From positions 1,736,001 to 1,800,000 of the forward strand of contig CALNXK010000080.1 of NCBI GenBank assembly GCA_942486035.1: a stretch of 64,000 nt of DNA, in the 5' to 3' direction. A program made the position numbers and the translations under genes. The notes under the pieces are model-generated. The model was given only the letters and a program-made list of their open reading frames with translations, ran no database searches and was not told the DNA's origin. This document shows positions 21,386 to 34,473 of this stretch, piece after piece. The first letter of the stretch is position 1. Every line of letters begins with the position of its first letter. Source of the DNA: Porites lobata (lineage: Eukaryota; Cnidaria; Anthozoa; Scleractinia; Poritidae).

Positions 21386-23790
21386 CTAAGAAGTCTAAGT
21401 AGGAAACTCATATATGATTCCTATAGTGTGCCGGAATATAGATGCTTGTAGTGTATACTTGTATCTTTCTTGGAATTTGTATTTGACATACTTCTTTACT
21501 GCACGAGTCAAGAAGACAAAGCAACTTAGAACTGCACTAAAAAAGGTAGGATTATTTTTACTTTACATGTACATTTACACATGTTATCTTCTAAAATCTA
21601 TTACAGACCTGCATAGTCGCAAGCTCCTTAACTAAAAAACTAAAGTGCTACTGCGATGAATAGAATAAAATAAAAATACAGCAAATACGAAGGGACGTAC
21701 TTATAGGAGAAAAAAATAACCGATTAGTCTATTTGTTTATCCTAAGGTTTATTGCCTGGAACACTGTCAGCGTTATAGCATGGGTTGCCGGTGACTCGTT
21801 GTTCCAAAATGGCGGAGTGTTTTTTTTAAAATTGAGAGGCCCCTGGGACGAGTGGCAAAAGTATCATGTGATTTTTCCCGACTTTTTTTCCCGCCTTTTT
21901 CGGCCGTTTTCACCTTTTGCCACTCCGGCCTCCGCGCCTCCGTGTGTCGTCCGTGTGTCGTTTTAACTTGACACAGGAAGGCTGTTTATTGAAGGTTATG
22001 TTTTCACGTTCATGACAAAATGAACAGTTATTATGATAGTTTTCTTCACTTGTTTACGCTTTTTTTGTTTTGTTTTAAATCCAGGTTCGCATAATTTTAT
22101 TTGAGTCTGTGGTGAAAGAAGTGGTTTAATGTGCTGGGAAAAGAAAACAAACGAACAAAAAACCGAGGATATGAAGTGAAGGTAAGACAAAACATTTTTA
22201 CTGGAAAATTTAAGCTTGATAACTGTGACCACGGCAGGTTATTGGTAGGTCAACGCTTTTAGTTTTTGGTTTTGCTTTTATGATTATCATTCAACCTGTT
22301 CAAATCTTGGTGTTGTTCGCGCAGACCACATAAAAGGCGATCTCGCATTTGATTGTTGTTCGCGGGGGCGTGCGCGGGGTTGCGCGGGGTACTTTAAATC
22401 TTTGAATTACCCCCAAACTTCTCGCGGTTCCGTCGCCAAAAGGCAATAGCACTCCCCCGCTTAGCCTGCAGAACAAACGTTACTTTTTCGCGTTTTTTGA
22501 GGAAGAGAAGCGTGAAGCGAGCAAGGAGCGCGAGACACGCGTGATCGGACTGTGCTCATCAAATTGTTGATACTTTTTCCAAACAATATAGTCCGACTAT
22601 CGAAGACAACTTTGTAAACACTATCTTGAAAAACATCTGAGATTTCTTTGCACTTTTGCCGTTGAGACTTGGAATTGAACAAAATTCAGGCTGGGAAATT
22701 GATTTGTTTTTGTCCTGTAAGGACCTTAGAAATGACCTCATTGAAATGACACCAGATATTGAGCATACTTTACTTTTGTTTTAACCCCTTAAGTACCAAT
22801 ATCGCCATTCAAATTCTCCATACGTTTCCTAAAAGAATTAGTTGAGAGAATTTAATATAACAAAGAGCTTTCATTTGGTGATTATTTTATTAATTCTCAT
22901 ACCTTTACGGTTAATTACGTCCTACTTAAGTAATGGCCCAGGGAACAAGTTTGCTTGCTCTTGTTACTGGCGAAATTTTCCTCTCTTTAAACGTCTTTTG
23001 TCCTAATTTATGGAGGTAATCCTCTTAACAAAGAATAAATATTGTTGAATACACTTATTCTTAAAGTAATAACTTAGCTTTTTCGTTAATTAAATAAACT
23101 GTTTTGAACAGTTTTAACATGGGCCCTATTTTCCTTTGCACTCAAATAGTACATTTTTGTAACGTTAAATAAAGGGGAATCTTAAAATTCTGAAAGAATG
23201 TTGTAGTCCATTTGCTTCTTTGCTTCGAAAATATACCGAGTTAGAAAGCGTGACACTTGCGTCGCAGTTGAACTCTCTTGTACTTAAGTGCGTGTGCGTG
23301 CTTAAAATGCCGAAGTAAAAAGGTGTCCAAAAAGGTCACCCAAGCTCGAAACATAAGCGTTGATAAAAAAAATTTAGTCTTAAATTCACTATATAGTCAA
23401 CAACCACTTTTGAAGCGAGTTACTGAACTAAAACACATACAACAGATTGAAATGTTGTCTGCCTTCCTAGGGCGGGGGAAGGGGATGTCCCTATAAACAA
23501 TTGATTTCAAGACCTAAGACTTTAAATTTATAAACAACAAGAATATTCTCCATTTTAGAATACTAAAGTCCAGTGGAACCTAGACGAATCTTTATGTGAC
23601 GAAATCTTCGGTAAAACGAACTATATTCTTTGCCCCAGTAATATCATTTTTATATAGCGAAACCTCATTATAGCCACCTTTTTTTAGTCCCTTGTCCCTT
23701 GGTTACATCAAGGGTCCATTGTAAAGTACCGTCACTCAATTTTTATAAGTATTAAAAAGCCTATTCGCATGAAGGACGCACGTACTTCGT
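21386..23790. other. Upstream region of the ACCS-like gene; no gene seen
   Basis: This should hold the ACCS-like promoter and any 5' noncoding exon, but I see no clear TATA box. It contains a foldback at about 21848-21928 (GAGTGGCAAAAG / CTTTTGCCACTC), a second copy of the GC-rich repeat at 22463-22545, and at about 23575-23715 a degraded sequence resembling the element at 37962-38123. Open frames here are short and unsupported. Confidence 0.45.
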
Positions 23791-25058
23791 TTAAGCGGCA
23801 CATTGGCAGTCTATAGGCAATGCAGGACATTTTGATATGTATTTAGCTTGTCTAAACCCTAACACTACTTCACAGGCGGGGTAAAGATAACCTTGATTCA
23901 TCGCTCTATAACACGCCACATGCTGAGTATGACAGTGGACCACGTAGACATCTTTCTGCCTGCAGGAATCCCACTTTCTCTCCATGTGGTCAAAGCACGG
24001 GTTATTAGCGTCCCTGGCTGTTCTATTACTTGCAACGTGTTTGTTGAGAAAGTCTTTTACTATACTTGTAACTTCACTCTCTTTGTTGATACTCTTATCA
24101 GGTTGAAAGACGTTGCCTTGTGTCTGAGAACCCTGGTCACCTGACTGGGAATCCTGGTCACGTTGCCGAGATTCTTGGTCACGTGACTGAAAAACTTGGT
24201 CTCGTAACTCGTGACTGTAGATCGTCTGACCTCGAGGAATTCGTGTCTCTGAAGTAAGAGGTTTAGTGAAACATCGGGTGAAGCAGATGAAAAGTACAAT
24301 TAGAGATAAAACCATCATCTGAAATAGAAATTTCAAAAAGAAAACGTAAGCTTTGCAGAATTAACCGCATACCAGTCACTCTTCCGTCGACAAATCCCTC
24401 ATTATAAACGAGAGGCAAAACGTGGGGTGCGGAAAAGTGAAACAGCACTTTCATTCTGAAAGCAAACAATTTAGTGACACAAATGTAGGATTTTATTTAG
24501 TACTAACAAGAGTTGCCAGTTATTTAGTGATTCATTTGCCGGTTTGTTAAAAAGTGGAACTAGAAACGTTCTTACTAACATCTCATTTTTATGTGAGACA
24601 GAAATTAGTGATGCAATTTAGAGCAGAAATGATGCTATTTAGAATAATAAATAATGCGATTTAGAACAGATGTGATTTAGAGCAAGAAACTGACGTGATT
24701 CGAGCCAATGTGCTAAGAGCCAATCAGATTGCAAGGACCACCATTTATTTCAAAATGATGTAATTTGACAGTTAACTGTAAAATTTTTCAGACCCTCCTA
24801 TTCTGGTGACTTCGTGTATCATGATAATATTTTATTAACTTATATCAGGCAAATCCATAAGAGAACAAACACCGTTTTCAAAATTGCAAATGGTTATTAT
24901 AATCATAAAACTACAAATGGTTATTTGCTGTAAACGATGCATTGTATGAATTATGAAACATGACAAAAGTATGCATGTCGTTATCAAGTTAAGTAAGATA
25001 TATAATATACCAACAGGCGAAGCTTTGCACTCACCTTTTCAGCAATTCGGTTGAACAT
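23791..25058 (-). CDS. Secreted 8-cysteine protein, paralogue A
   Basis: Two exons: 25058-25035 (ATG, eight codons, donor GTGAGT) and 24318-23791 (TAA), giving 183 residues. A hydrophobic run in residues 9-22 is a signal peptide, ending near FTKP. Next comes a charged propeptide with five RDQ/GDQ repeats and then NRTAR before Asp, a minimal RxxR processing site. The mature part would be about 73 residues with eight cysteines spaced C-10-C-9-C-6-C-12-C-14-C-6-C-1-C and ending CQCAA. Paralogues B, C and D share this scaffold and gene structure. TATAAAAGCA lies about 115 bp upstream of the ATG. I do not recognise the family. An extracellular peptide (defence, venom-like, matrix or signalling) is possible, and nothing in the sequence decides between these. 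Confidence 0.88.
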
Positions 25059-25170
25059 GTTCGTCGTCCAGTTGGCAATCTTTTGCTTAGGTGCCTTGAA
25101 CAGGGGTCGACTTTCAGTTCTGTTCTCCTTGAGGTAAAACTTCTTAGGTTGTCCACAGGGTGTTCGTTCC

Positions 25171-25180
25171 TGCTTTTATA
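25171..25180 (-). promoter_or_regulatory. TATA box of paralogue A
   Basis: TATAAAAGCA on the minus strand, 113 bp before the start codon. The same ten bases precede B, C and D. Confidence 0.75.
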
Positions 25181-28089
25181 AGCGATAAGGGAACGGTCGT
25201 AGGATTAGAAAACTTCCATTTCAGTTGCAAAAATATCGCTGGAGTAATCAGGATTGCACCGTATTTTTTTGTCTATGAGCACGCTGAAAGCGCGCCTTGA
25301 ACCTCTCCGCAGTTATCTTCAAACCGGAAGTAAAAACATTTTGCAAATTTGAGCCAAAATGGTTCAGTTCACAAGACTGTTAATGTCAAACAAGTTGGAC
25401 CCATCCTTTATAACTAAATGAAAACAGCAACACTAAAAGTGATGAATTTTTTAGTTCTTAAATTCAAGAATTTTTCTGTTGGAAAATGCAATAGTTAGAA
25501 CCTCTAGTTCTATAAAAAAGGCGTGTAATGAAGTTGTGGTCTGCGTTTTGTGGGTTAACCGCATGAAAAGTAGACCTACAATGCGGCTGTATTTTTGTAT
25601 TGTGTCATTTATTTAGTTATTTATGGATTTATAAATTTTCCGGAATACGTTCATCGAACGGTATTTGACGTCAGTTCAATGGAGCTGCCAGTTTCTAACA
25701 CTGGCGTAGCAGCGCCAATTATTTATTTGGTTTCTAGGCCAAATTCGTGGAACCTTGCATGATACTGTAGTAGTCCCTTATATGATTTTAATACATAATC
25801 CGTGAAAGAGGTTGTAGAATACTACACTCTAGTATGCAATAATTCCACGGTCTTCCCTTGTTTACTTGTAGCTATTTTGCTCTAGTTGCTAGTATCTGTT
25901 TCACGGGTCAAGTGAAATCACTCTAACTGAGTCTAACATAAATATTCGGACATATCCCAAAAGAGAGCGACTAAATATTTTAATTATATTCAAGGCCACA
26001 ACTGCAGCTCACAACTGCAGTTCAAGAAAACCCTGGCACAACCCAGATTTCTCTCCTTTTATCGGGACATCCGTATTCTTGCCCTTCTCTGACTAAAATA
26101 CCCATAGTGCCCTGAATGTCGGTTCCAAAGCTAAGCCTTTTGTAGATCCGCAATCTGTTATTTTGATATCGAATTTAGTAGATTATAGATGACGATGTCA
26201 TCGAGATGATGATCTTGTGCGTAATCATCAAAAGCTGGATTAATGTAATCTCGGTTTGGTAGCGTGCGTCTCAGCAGCCCTTTGAAAGCTCTTTACGAAA
26301 ACTTAGACGTATCTACTTCCTTTTTAATTCCGGACGGGTGAATAAGTGGGAGACACAACAAACAGGAAGCTATGTGTACATCCGCACGCAGCATGCTTTA
26401 GGGTCATCGTCCACGATAATGTTATAACGGGGATTTTTTCTCTTTCAGCTGATCAATATCCCCAGAAGTTGGTTTATTGAGTATTATATTAGATGACGTA
26501 CAATATTTAGTCCGATATCCAGAAACCGAATAACGGGTTCGAAAAAATTAGTATTTCTGGACCAACTTCGAGGTCAGGAGTCAGGACATCTAACAAAAGA
26601 CTCTGTCGAGTATTTGATATAATTTCTTTAAGGATCAATAATCTTTGAAATCAAAGCCAAAATTCGCAGATATTTATGGTTACTAGCGCCTTCACGGAAG
26701 TGATTTCCTTTGTTCTTTGTTTTCTCTTCATGAACTTAATGAGTTTGAGAATTAAATGATCAAAAACTAGGAAAAATGTTTCACCGGATGTATATATTAC
26801 TTTAGATGGTGAGTTAAAACCATGAACTCGGTGTTCTTTCTTTTTTTTCAATTATATCATTTATTCCAGTATGGGAAGGACTGGCTGGTAGCTATGCAGT
26901 TACTGGCTTTGAATTGATTGAACTAGTGGGTCGACTTCATATATATCGGTTCTTTTTATGTAAGTACCTCAAAATGTTTGCAACACACAGCTCATTACGG
27001 ACACGGAATAAGTGGAAGGCTTGAAACCGGAAATCTTGGCACAGATTTTGTTAGCTAGGTCAGTGGGCGAAGTAGCCAATGGTCTCTTGTTGACGGTGGA
27101 AATACATGGTACGTAATCCCTAATTTTCTCCACTTTCCATATCTATGATGGAAAGAGCCGGTTTTTTTTTCTTAAAACCTGTTTTCAACCACATAAGAGA
27201 ACGTAAATGACCTTAAAATTTCGACTTTGATGTCTTAAATGAAAACGAAGAGAAATATTACTACTGTTTTTGTGGTAAGAGCGGTTTTTATAAGGGAACG
27301 AGACTAAAGGATATTTCTGTGTTCTGTAAACTTTAACCTCGTTTGCTGAGTGTCTTTTTAAACAAACGAATATGTGCAACATTTTTGGCTAAGTGGTAAC
27401 TACTACTTGCTACTTCGACTAATTTTAAAAAAGACAATTCTTAACAAAAACCCGAATTTGCCTTTATTAACGCACACGTTCACTTGTCTTTGTACTGATA
27501 ATTAATAATCACTAGTTAGTCTGCTTTTTTACGCTTATTTAATGGCGTACTGGCCCCAACAAGACGCGCACAGGAAACTGTTTAGACATGATTGCACCCA
27601 CGAGGAGGGCGCGTTACCGTTTTTACAAGAGCCCTTTTCACGGCCAACTCCTTAGACTGATTTTAAATTCCAGGCTATCAGTGGTTATCAAGCCTATGTG
27701 GATAAAACGATATATTATAAAATACTGCTCATAATAACCCAGCTGCGTACTCCTTAAATCAAATATTCCATTTCTGGGATAAAATTCATTTTGTTATTTA
27801 CTGTGGTACATAAACTGGAACGGATTGCAACCGTCAGTCCTGCGAACATTTCTTTCACTACTATTTGTTCAGTAACCAATTGCGCATTAATTTTTAGAGC
27901 GAGAATCATTTCTAATAACCATAAAATAGTTTTTTGGTTTCTTTTCACATATTCAGAATTCTTTTAAACCAGAGTAGCGGTTTAAATAACAACGATAGTA
28001 TAAAGCAAGGAAATACTAACATCGACAGTTATCCATCAATGCAAAAATAGCTATGGAGCTATGGAGCTATGGTCTATGGTAGAATCGAT
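25181..28089. other. Intergenic DNA between paralogues B and A
   Basis: No gene supported. About 26695-26830 resembles about 30190-30290 (shared phrases GATTTCCTTTGT and TTAATGAGTTTGAG), consistent with duplicated flanks upstream of A and B. Otherwise AT-rich unique-looking sequence. Confidence 0.45.
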
Positions 28090-29668
28090 TCAGGCAGCAC
28101 ATTGGCAGTCTATAGACAATGCAGCGCATTTTGAAATGTATTTGGCTTGTGGATAGCCAATTACTACTTTACAGGCGGGGTAAGTATAACCTTTAGCCAG
28201 TGCTCCATAACAGGCAGCGTGTGTATTATGACAATAAACCTCTTGGACATATTTTTGCCGACAAGAGTCCCACTTCCTCCTTCTGTCGTACAAGCACGGG
28301 TTGTTAGCGCCCCCGGCCGTTCCATTATTTGCAACTGACTGATGACTGATGGTCTGATTGTCAAGAAGTTGTTCCTGTTGGTGGGAAATGGATTTGGTGA
28401 AGCACAGGTTGGACAAACTCATGATGACGAGGAAAGGCAACATCATGTTCTGAAATTAAAAAAAAGAAGGATTCAAGGATGTGAGGAACCTGAAGGAGTT
28501 CATAACCAGTAAGATAACTAGGTGCAATTACCAGCCGCTGTTCAGCTCGGGAAATTGGCCCTCGCTCCTCTGGAAGGAACGAGACCAGGGGCCCGACATC
28601 TCCAAAGGCCCGGAAACTTTTCGGGCCGAAGGCAAATTTTAAAATCAAACCTTGTTGAATAGTAGCATAGTTCCTAGCTCACAAACCAGTCGATTTTGCT
28701 TCGTTAACTGATAGTTTCGTTGTATCATTGTCAAAATTATTGAAACTTTCATCTTGAATGTAAATACGGCAAACCTAAAATAGCTTTCCGGGCCCGAAAA
28801 ACCAACGGAACTTTCAAGAAACAGACCCGGCAGAGTGTCGGAAATCGAGGCTACAAAATAACCCCAGAACAATGATACGGTCGAACCTCTCCACAACGCC
28901 AACGCCCACTCTGGGAACAGAAGTAAGAAGACGTTGATTGATGTGTCCGTATATTTAGAGGCAATAGCAATCACAGTAACTTTATTTATCCACGGTAAAA
29001 GAATCATCAGGAAAGAAGGAAAAGATTTGAGTTTGCAATTGCCACATCTCAACAAAGAAGTCTATGCCACAGCACTGAACCTCAACAAACTAAAACTGTT
29101 TTTGACATAATTGTTCCTAGGCAGTGGAATCGGCGAGCTTGTCCTCGAAATCTCTAAAAGTCATATAAGAATAACTAGAGATTTCGTTACGATACTAAAA
29201 GTAAATATAGAATGCAAATATTGCAGGGCGAGGCCATTTAGAGACTTGTAGACCATAACCGCACTTTGATTTCTCCTTTGCATAACCAACTTTTTCGGTC
29301 CAAAGATGAATATAGAGATAGTCAACACGGGTGTCATAAGAAGATAAGGTGAAGGCAAGGAAATGTGGTTTAGTACCGAACCGTTGTGTATATAGTTCAC
29401 CACTTCAAATGAAATAAAAGGCCGACTTCCATTCAAAATACCATTGCCAAAGGCACGCTGTAAGGTAAAGTATATTTCAGGGATAGAATACATCTAGTAC
29501 TAACTGAGAGCGCAAGTCCGGCAACAAACGCATTTCGTCCCGTAAAATTAACTTCGAAAATAATGGAGCGCATTGAGATGAATTAATGATATCAGAAGTT
29601 GATTTAATTTAGCGACTTTGCCAGGATGTCAAAGCTTGACATTTTGTTCTTACCTCTGCGCGGATCAT
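28090..29668 (-). CDS. Secreted 8-cysteine protein, paralogue B (short propeptide)
   Basis: Exons 29668-29654 (five codons, donor GTAAGA) and 28449-28090 (TGA) give 124 residues, the shortest of the four. A signal peptide covers about residues 6-22, ending near CFTKS. The propeptide is only about 30 residues and lacks the RDQ repeats. Where A and C have RTAR and D has RTTR, B has GTAG, so the RxxR processing site is lost. The cysteine scaffold is intact, with spacing 10-9-6-12-14-6-1 and the tail CQCAA, and closely matches C (shared ACYGALAKGY, YPACKVVIGYPQAKYISKC). A degenerate LINE fragment sits in the intron. TATAAAAGCA lies 86-95 bp upstream of the ATG. The frame is open, so this is likely a functional gene or a very recent loss. 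Function unknown. Confidence 0.87.
28960..29300 (-). mobile_element. Degenerate LINE 3' fragment in the intron of paralogue B
   Basis: On the minus strand the frame near 29240 reads QRRNQSAVMVYKSLNGLAL, resembling the C-terminal tail of CR1/L2-type reverse transcriptases. Downstream, in shifted frames, come remnants of the usual FRxS...GAxLWN block. Limits approximate. Confidence 0.45.
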
Positions 29669-29753
29669 GTTGAAAACGATAATCTTGATATCGTACAAAG
29701 CAGCTGAAGATTTGTGAGTTATTTTCAATGAATGCACGTAACCAGATTACTCT

Positions 29754-29763
29754 TGCTTTTATA
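29754..29763 (-). promoter_or_regulatory. TATA box of paralogue B
   Basis: TATAAAAGCA on the minus strand, 86 bp before the start codon. Just upstream, TTTCCCATTTTTGGC resembles the sequence in the same place before paralogue C. Confidence 0.75.
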
Positions 29764-31283
29764 GCCCAAAATCCAGTGCCAAAAATGGGAAACTATATCC
29801 TTATCATTATCAGAGGTTGCGCTTTCAGGCTGTTTCAGTAGTTGCAATACGATTTAATCTCAATCACAAGATCTAACAACGACGTACTAGCAGTTCCGGA
29901 CCTCATCTTTAGTAAGGGGCTCTCATCTTCACCTTGTGCCTGAAGGGGGGAGGGGTTGTCGGCCCTTCAAATAAGGGGTGACCGGGGCCTACCTAGCCTC
30001 TTTCCACCTCTCCACTAAATCCACTACTGAGTAATGCCAAAAGGGTTTTTGCTGTAAAGTATCTATTAGGGCATAAAGTGTGTCATTTCATATTCATACG
30101 CTATGATAAGTATTTAAAAAACAAAAAGGGAGGGGACTGTATTCACAGGCTAAATTTTGGCAAAATTTTATCATATTAACATACGATACCCAATCCCCCT
30201 TGATTTCCTTTGTGTTCCCTTCATGAATTATTAATGAGTTTGAGTATTATCTAAATGAATTATTACTAACATCCAAGGTCTTAACTCACGTAGCCAACGA
30301 AAGTTACATTAAAAGGGTATGGTATCATACCAAGCCAATTGGGATAGGATATGTACGATATCTATCTAAGGAGGGTTTCGTTAGTCTGGAAGCTGAAACC
30401 ATCCTGTACAACTTCCTGAACATACTTCCTTGCATGTTCGCATTTGGCCTCCTGATGCATTGATTTAGAGCCTAGGAAAACTTAAATAAAGCCAACGTAA
30501 TGTGCTCAGTTCTGAAGCTACAGCCGTACTCTTGAAAGTACAAAGTGGATCTTTGTCGTTAGTTCATACGTTATATAAATACCCATTAATGTTTATTAGT
30601 TATTGACCAGTTCTGATGGGTTGGAATCTTTTTAAACCATACAGAAATCAAACGATGGCTCTCGCAAAACTCACTGAATTGCCTAATCAGCTAATTCCCA
30701 ATGTCGTACAAGAGTTTTCAGAACCTTGGAATCACTTGGTGTACTATGATGATAAATTTAAACCTTTCTTTAAATTTTGTTAAGATAGGTTTAGAAAACA
30801 ACCTTCAAGTATGCCCCATTCAAATCTAAGAGCGGTTAAACATTCAGGCACGGAACTGTGGGGAAGACTTTTAAATCTTGAAGCTCTTGACAGGAAAAAG
30901 GACGTCAAGCGTCTTTACTTTCGAAAGGGCAAACGAATCTTTTGTTGATAATCAACATATCTCGGTAGCAGTTAAACAAGGTAGAATAAAGACGGACTAT
31001 ATGATCCCATAACCAATTCAAATCGTTTAATCACCAATGATAATCCAATTGTGCCTTTTGCAACTAATCAATCCCGTGTCTCAAAGCCGCCATTCTGGGT
31101 GGCGATACAACTCATTTTCACCAGAAAAATAGGGATTAAACACTTAGAATGTTAGTTTCCCTTCTTTTCAAGTTGTGACTTTGTTTCTTGCCCTCTAGCT
31201 TGGCCAGTAAATCGCGTCTCACAGGTGACTTCACAAAGGCCCATCGGACGACTGCACAGGGCTTCCAGTCTCCTCTTCCCTAT
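29764..31283. other. Intergenic DNA upstream of paralogue B
   Basis: No gene seen. Contains the segment near 30190-30290 similar to 26695-26830. A short TACA microsatellite (31284-31306) marks the 3' end of the LINE that follows. Confidence 0.45.
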
Positions 31284-33125
31284 ACATACATACATACATA
31301 CTTTATTCAACAGGGCTTTTCAGTCACAATGTTAACTATTACTTAATACTGGTAATTAAGAAAAGAAAACGTCTTTATAGTAGTTCAATGAAATTCAAAA
31401 TTATTCAAAATATATTCAAAATTATTTCGTATGAAATATATTATTAAAAAGTGTCCGCTTAAAACTATCAACATCTTAAGTGTTCTTAGCATTGTCAGGT
31501 AGCCCATTCAATCCCCTTGGACTCCGAAACTAAAATGGCCTTTGTCCCATTGATAGTCTACAACGGGGGAACACAGAATTGTTACGTCCCCTTGTGTTCT
31601 TGTTGTGAACTGCTGAACGTTCAATAAAATATCTTCCTAAATAAACTGGAGCTGAGCCATTTACACATTTGAATACTAAAACTAAGTCATTAAATAGAAC
31701 CTTCTCCGTAACATCTAACCGTTTAAGAGATCTCCGTCCCTGGGAGATATGGTCAAACTTCTTTAAACCTAATACAACTCTGGCATCAAAATTTTGTGCC
31801 AACTACACTTTGTGTAGGTTACGTTTAGATGTGTTCCCCCATACAGAGGAACAATAAAAAAGTCTACTGAAAACAAAGCTATTTATAGGTAATAAAAGGG
31901 TTTTCTTATCCAAAACATGTTTAATTCTACCTACCTATCTGTGCCAACTAGTTCATGCAACTAGAGATTGTTTTAGTAACATGTACGTCATAGGTAAGAT
32001 AGTGATCAATGTATACCCCGAGATCCTTAGTAACTGACCCTGGTGAAATAGTTTTGCCCAACAGGGATAAGGAGATATGAGGTAGCCTCTTAATAAGTTG
32101 TGCTGAGCCAACAACCACTAACTTTGTCTTATCAGGGTTTATGAGTAGAGAATTCTTTGCACACCATTTACTGATGTTTGTAAGATCTTGGTTTACGGCT
32201 GCCATAACACTTGATGAGTCTGATACAGAAAATTTAAAGTGCAATTGACTGCCATCAACATATGCAGCGGGTTGGGTATGGGTAGTAACACCGATTAAAT
32301 CATTAATGTAAATAGTGAAAAGCACAGGACCCAAGATCTAACTCCATTTGTTAATGGTAACAATTCTGAGACTGAATCTTTGTATCGTACTCTTTGATAT
32401 CTAATTGATAGGTAGCTATTAAACCAGGAAATTACGGAAGCTTTGAGGTCCAGTTTTCGTAATTTTCCTAACAATAGATTATGATTAAGGCTGTCAAAAG
32501 CTTTTGGCATATCAAGCAGTACTAGTAACGAGGCAGATTTTTCATCGACTGCTTTCAAAATGTTGTCTGTAACAATTATGAGGGCAGTTTCTGTCGAGTA
32601 CATTTTTCTGTTGCCACTTTGACAAGTCGACACTTGGCATGCGTTGTCAAAAATTCCACAAACTGCTTGTGTGCCAGTCTCTCAGATCACTTACTTTCGA
32701 TAGGATGGGTAACTATGAAATCGGCCTGTTGTGGGCTGGTTCTTCTAAGTTTCCTTCTTCGGGTACAGGTATCACCTCAGCAATTTTCCATGCGTTAGGA
32801 AAAGCAGCCGTCTTAAATGAATTGTTCACCAGTCTGGAAATCACAGGTGCGATTCTCTCACAACTGTCTTTCAGGACTCGTGCTGAGATTTTGTCATATC
32901 CTGGTGCTTTGTTGGTAGCTAAACTCTTAATGACAGACTTGACGTCAGTTTTTTTACATCTTGGAACTCAAATCTTTCTTTTTCAACGTGCAGGCCAGTG
33001 TCAATGCTTTCCTCACTAGAACCACATTCTTCATCTAAATCATATTCCCTTGTTATCAGGTTCGCTTTATAGGCAGTAAGTTCTCCTACTGATATAAAGT
33101 ACTTATTGAATTTATTTGCTATCAC
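31284..33125 (-). mobile_element. Truncated CR1/L2-type LINE, reverse transcriptase remnants
   Basis: Read on the minus strand: IANKFNKYFISVG (near 33110), a degraded RPISxLPVLSK block, LLDMPKAFDSLNHNLLL (about 32510), GPVLFTIYINDL (about 32330), AAYVDGSQLHF (about 32260), NPDKTKLVVVG, and the C-terminal NFDARVVLGLKKFDHIS...RRSLKRLDV (about 31790-31700). These are reverse-transcriptase blocks in the right order but in different frames, so frameshifts are present. The catalytic YxDD is YVDG. The 5' end (endonuclease) is missing and the 3' end finishes in a TACA/TGTA repeat, as is usual for CR1-like elements. Inactive. Confidence 0.85.
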
Positions 33126-33129
33126 TTTC

Positions 33130-34473
33130 CCTTCCTAGTTATATGTGAAATGGGAGTTCGTAAGGACGGAAGGTTACGGAAAACTTTTAAACAGTGAACT
33201 GGTGCAAAACAGCAACAGTTTAATCCGACTTGTAGCCCTCCTCTGGCCAGGGGGTGTTGAAGAGTTGTATTCTCAACTTTAAAGACACGTAAATAGTTTG
33301 TTTAAAGACGTACGTAAAATAAAATCTAAAATAAAAGAGTAAAGAATGTAATTTATGGGCTGAAACACAGATCAGAGATGGCCCTAAACCTTAGAATTAG
33401 GGGTTACTTTTCTGCTTTTTAATTCTTCAGAAAATAATGAGAAATAATAGCTGTCAGGGGCCCTCTTACCAATAAAAATTCACTGACAAAACTGACAAAC
33501 AATCCTTTTGGAGATAAAGTTGAAACTTTGAATGATCATTTGCAAGTACTTGCGAAGATATTATTTTTGAATGTTGGAATTTTGCATTTTCATTAAAAAA
33601 AAAAAATTCGAGGTGAACCTATTTCGTGCCCAAAACAACAAAATAAGGTTTTGTTCATTCGTTTATAAAACGCCTTTTGTTTGCCTATATTAAACAGTAT
33701 TTTTTATGTTTAGGGATGTTTAGGCAAACGTAGCCTTCCGTACACTGTTAACACAATGTAATTCCTCCAAGAGAACTAGGCCTGAATTAAGACCATATCA
33801 CTGGTCTGACTTTTAAAGTACCAGTATAATGAAAAGCCCAATACATTACGACACATAAAAGTATAACATTGTTCGAAAACTTAAATTTAGGGGTGTCAGG
33901 AATCATTTTCCCATCTCCAATGGCTTAAAAGGATTAATTAATCCTTTAAAAAAATTCCAGCTACTGAGGATTTCTCCCTGTCTTCCAAGTAAAACAATTG
34001 GATTTTGGCATCATATAGCTTTAGAGCCACCTCAGCCTATATTTTAACACTTTTTCCGGAAAATAATTCAGACTCTCTTACAGAAGAAATATTTTTCCAC
34101 TTTTCGCCGGATTTTCACGCCAGCTAATAGTTATTTGAAAGAGGGACGCACCATTTACATGTGCGGACATCACATCTCTCTAACTGAATTCGCGATAGTT
34201 TTAAGAAAAAAATCATAATTATAACTAAGCAATGAAGCATCTAAACGATAATTTTCACTTGCTTGTAAACCAGCTATAAAACAATAAATAGGAGAATTCC
34301 TCATTCGTGTTTATGAAAACGTAATTTATTTGTCTCTTGATGAATAGATGCATTTAATATGAACATTAACGGCTTGCCGTTTTGTTCCAATAAATAGACT
34401 GACGTTACACATACGTTAAATACATTCACTTTAAATATAATTATATCCTCCTTCCATTCTTCAGTAAATGAAT
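33130..34473. other. Intergenic DNA between the LINE and paralogue C
   Basis: No gene supported. CGGAAGGTTACG near 33160 and CGTAGCCTTCCG near 33730 are inverted, possibly the ends of an old element. Minus-strand AATAAA at 34330-34325 lies 144 bp past the stop of paralogue C and is its likely poly(A) signal. Confidence 0.4.
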
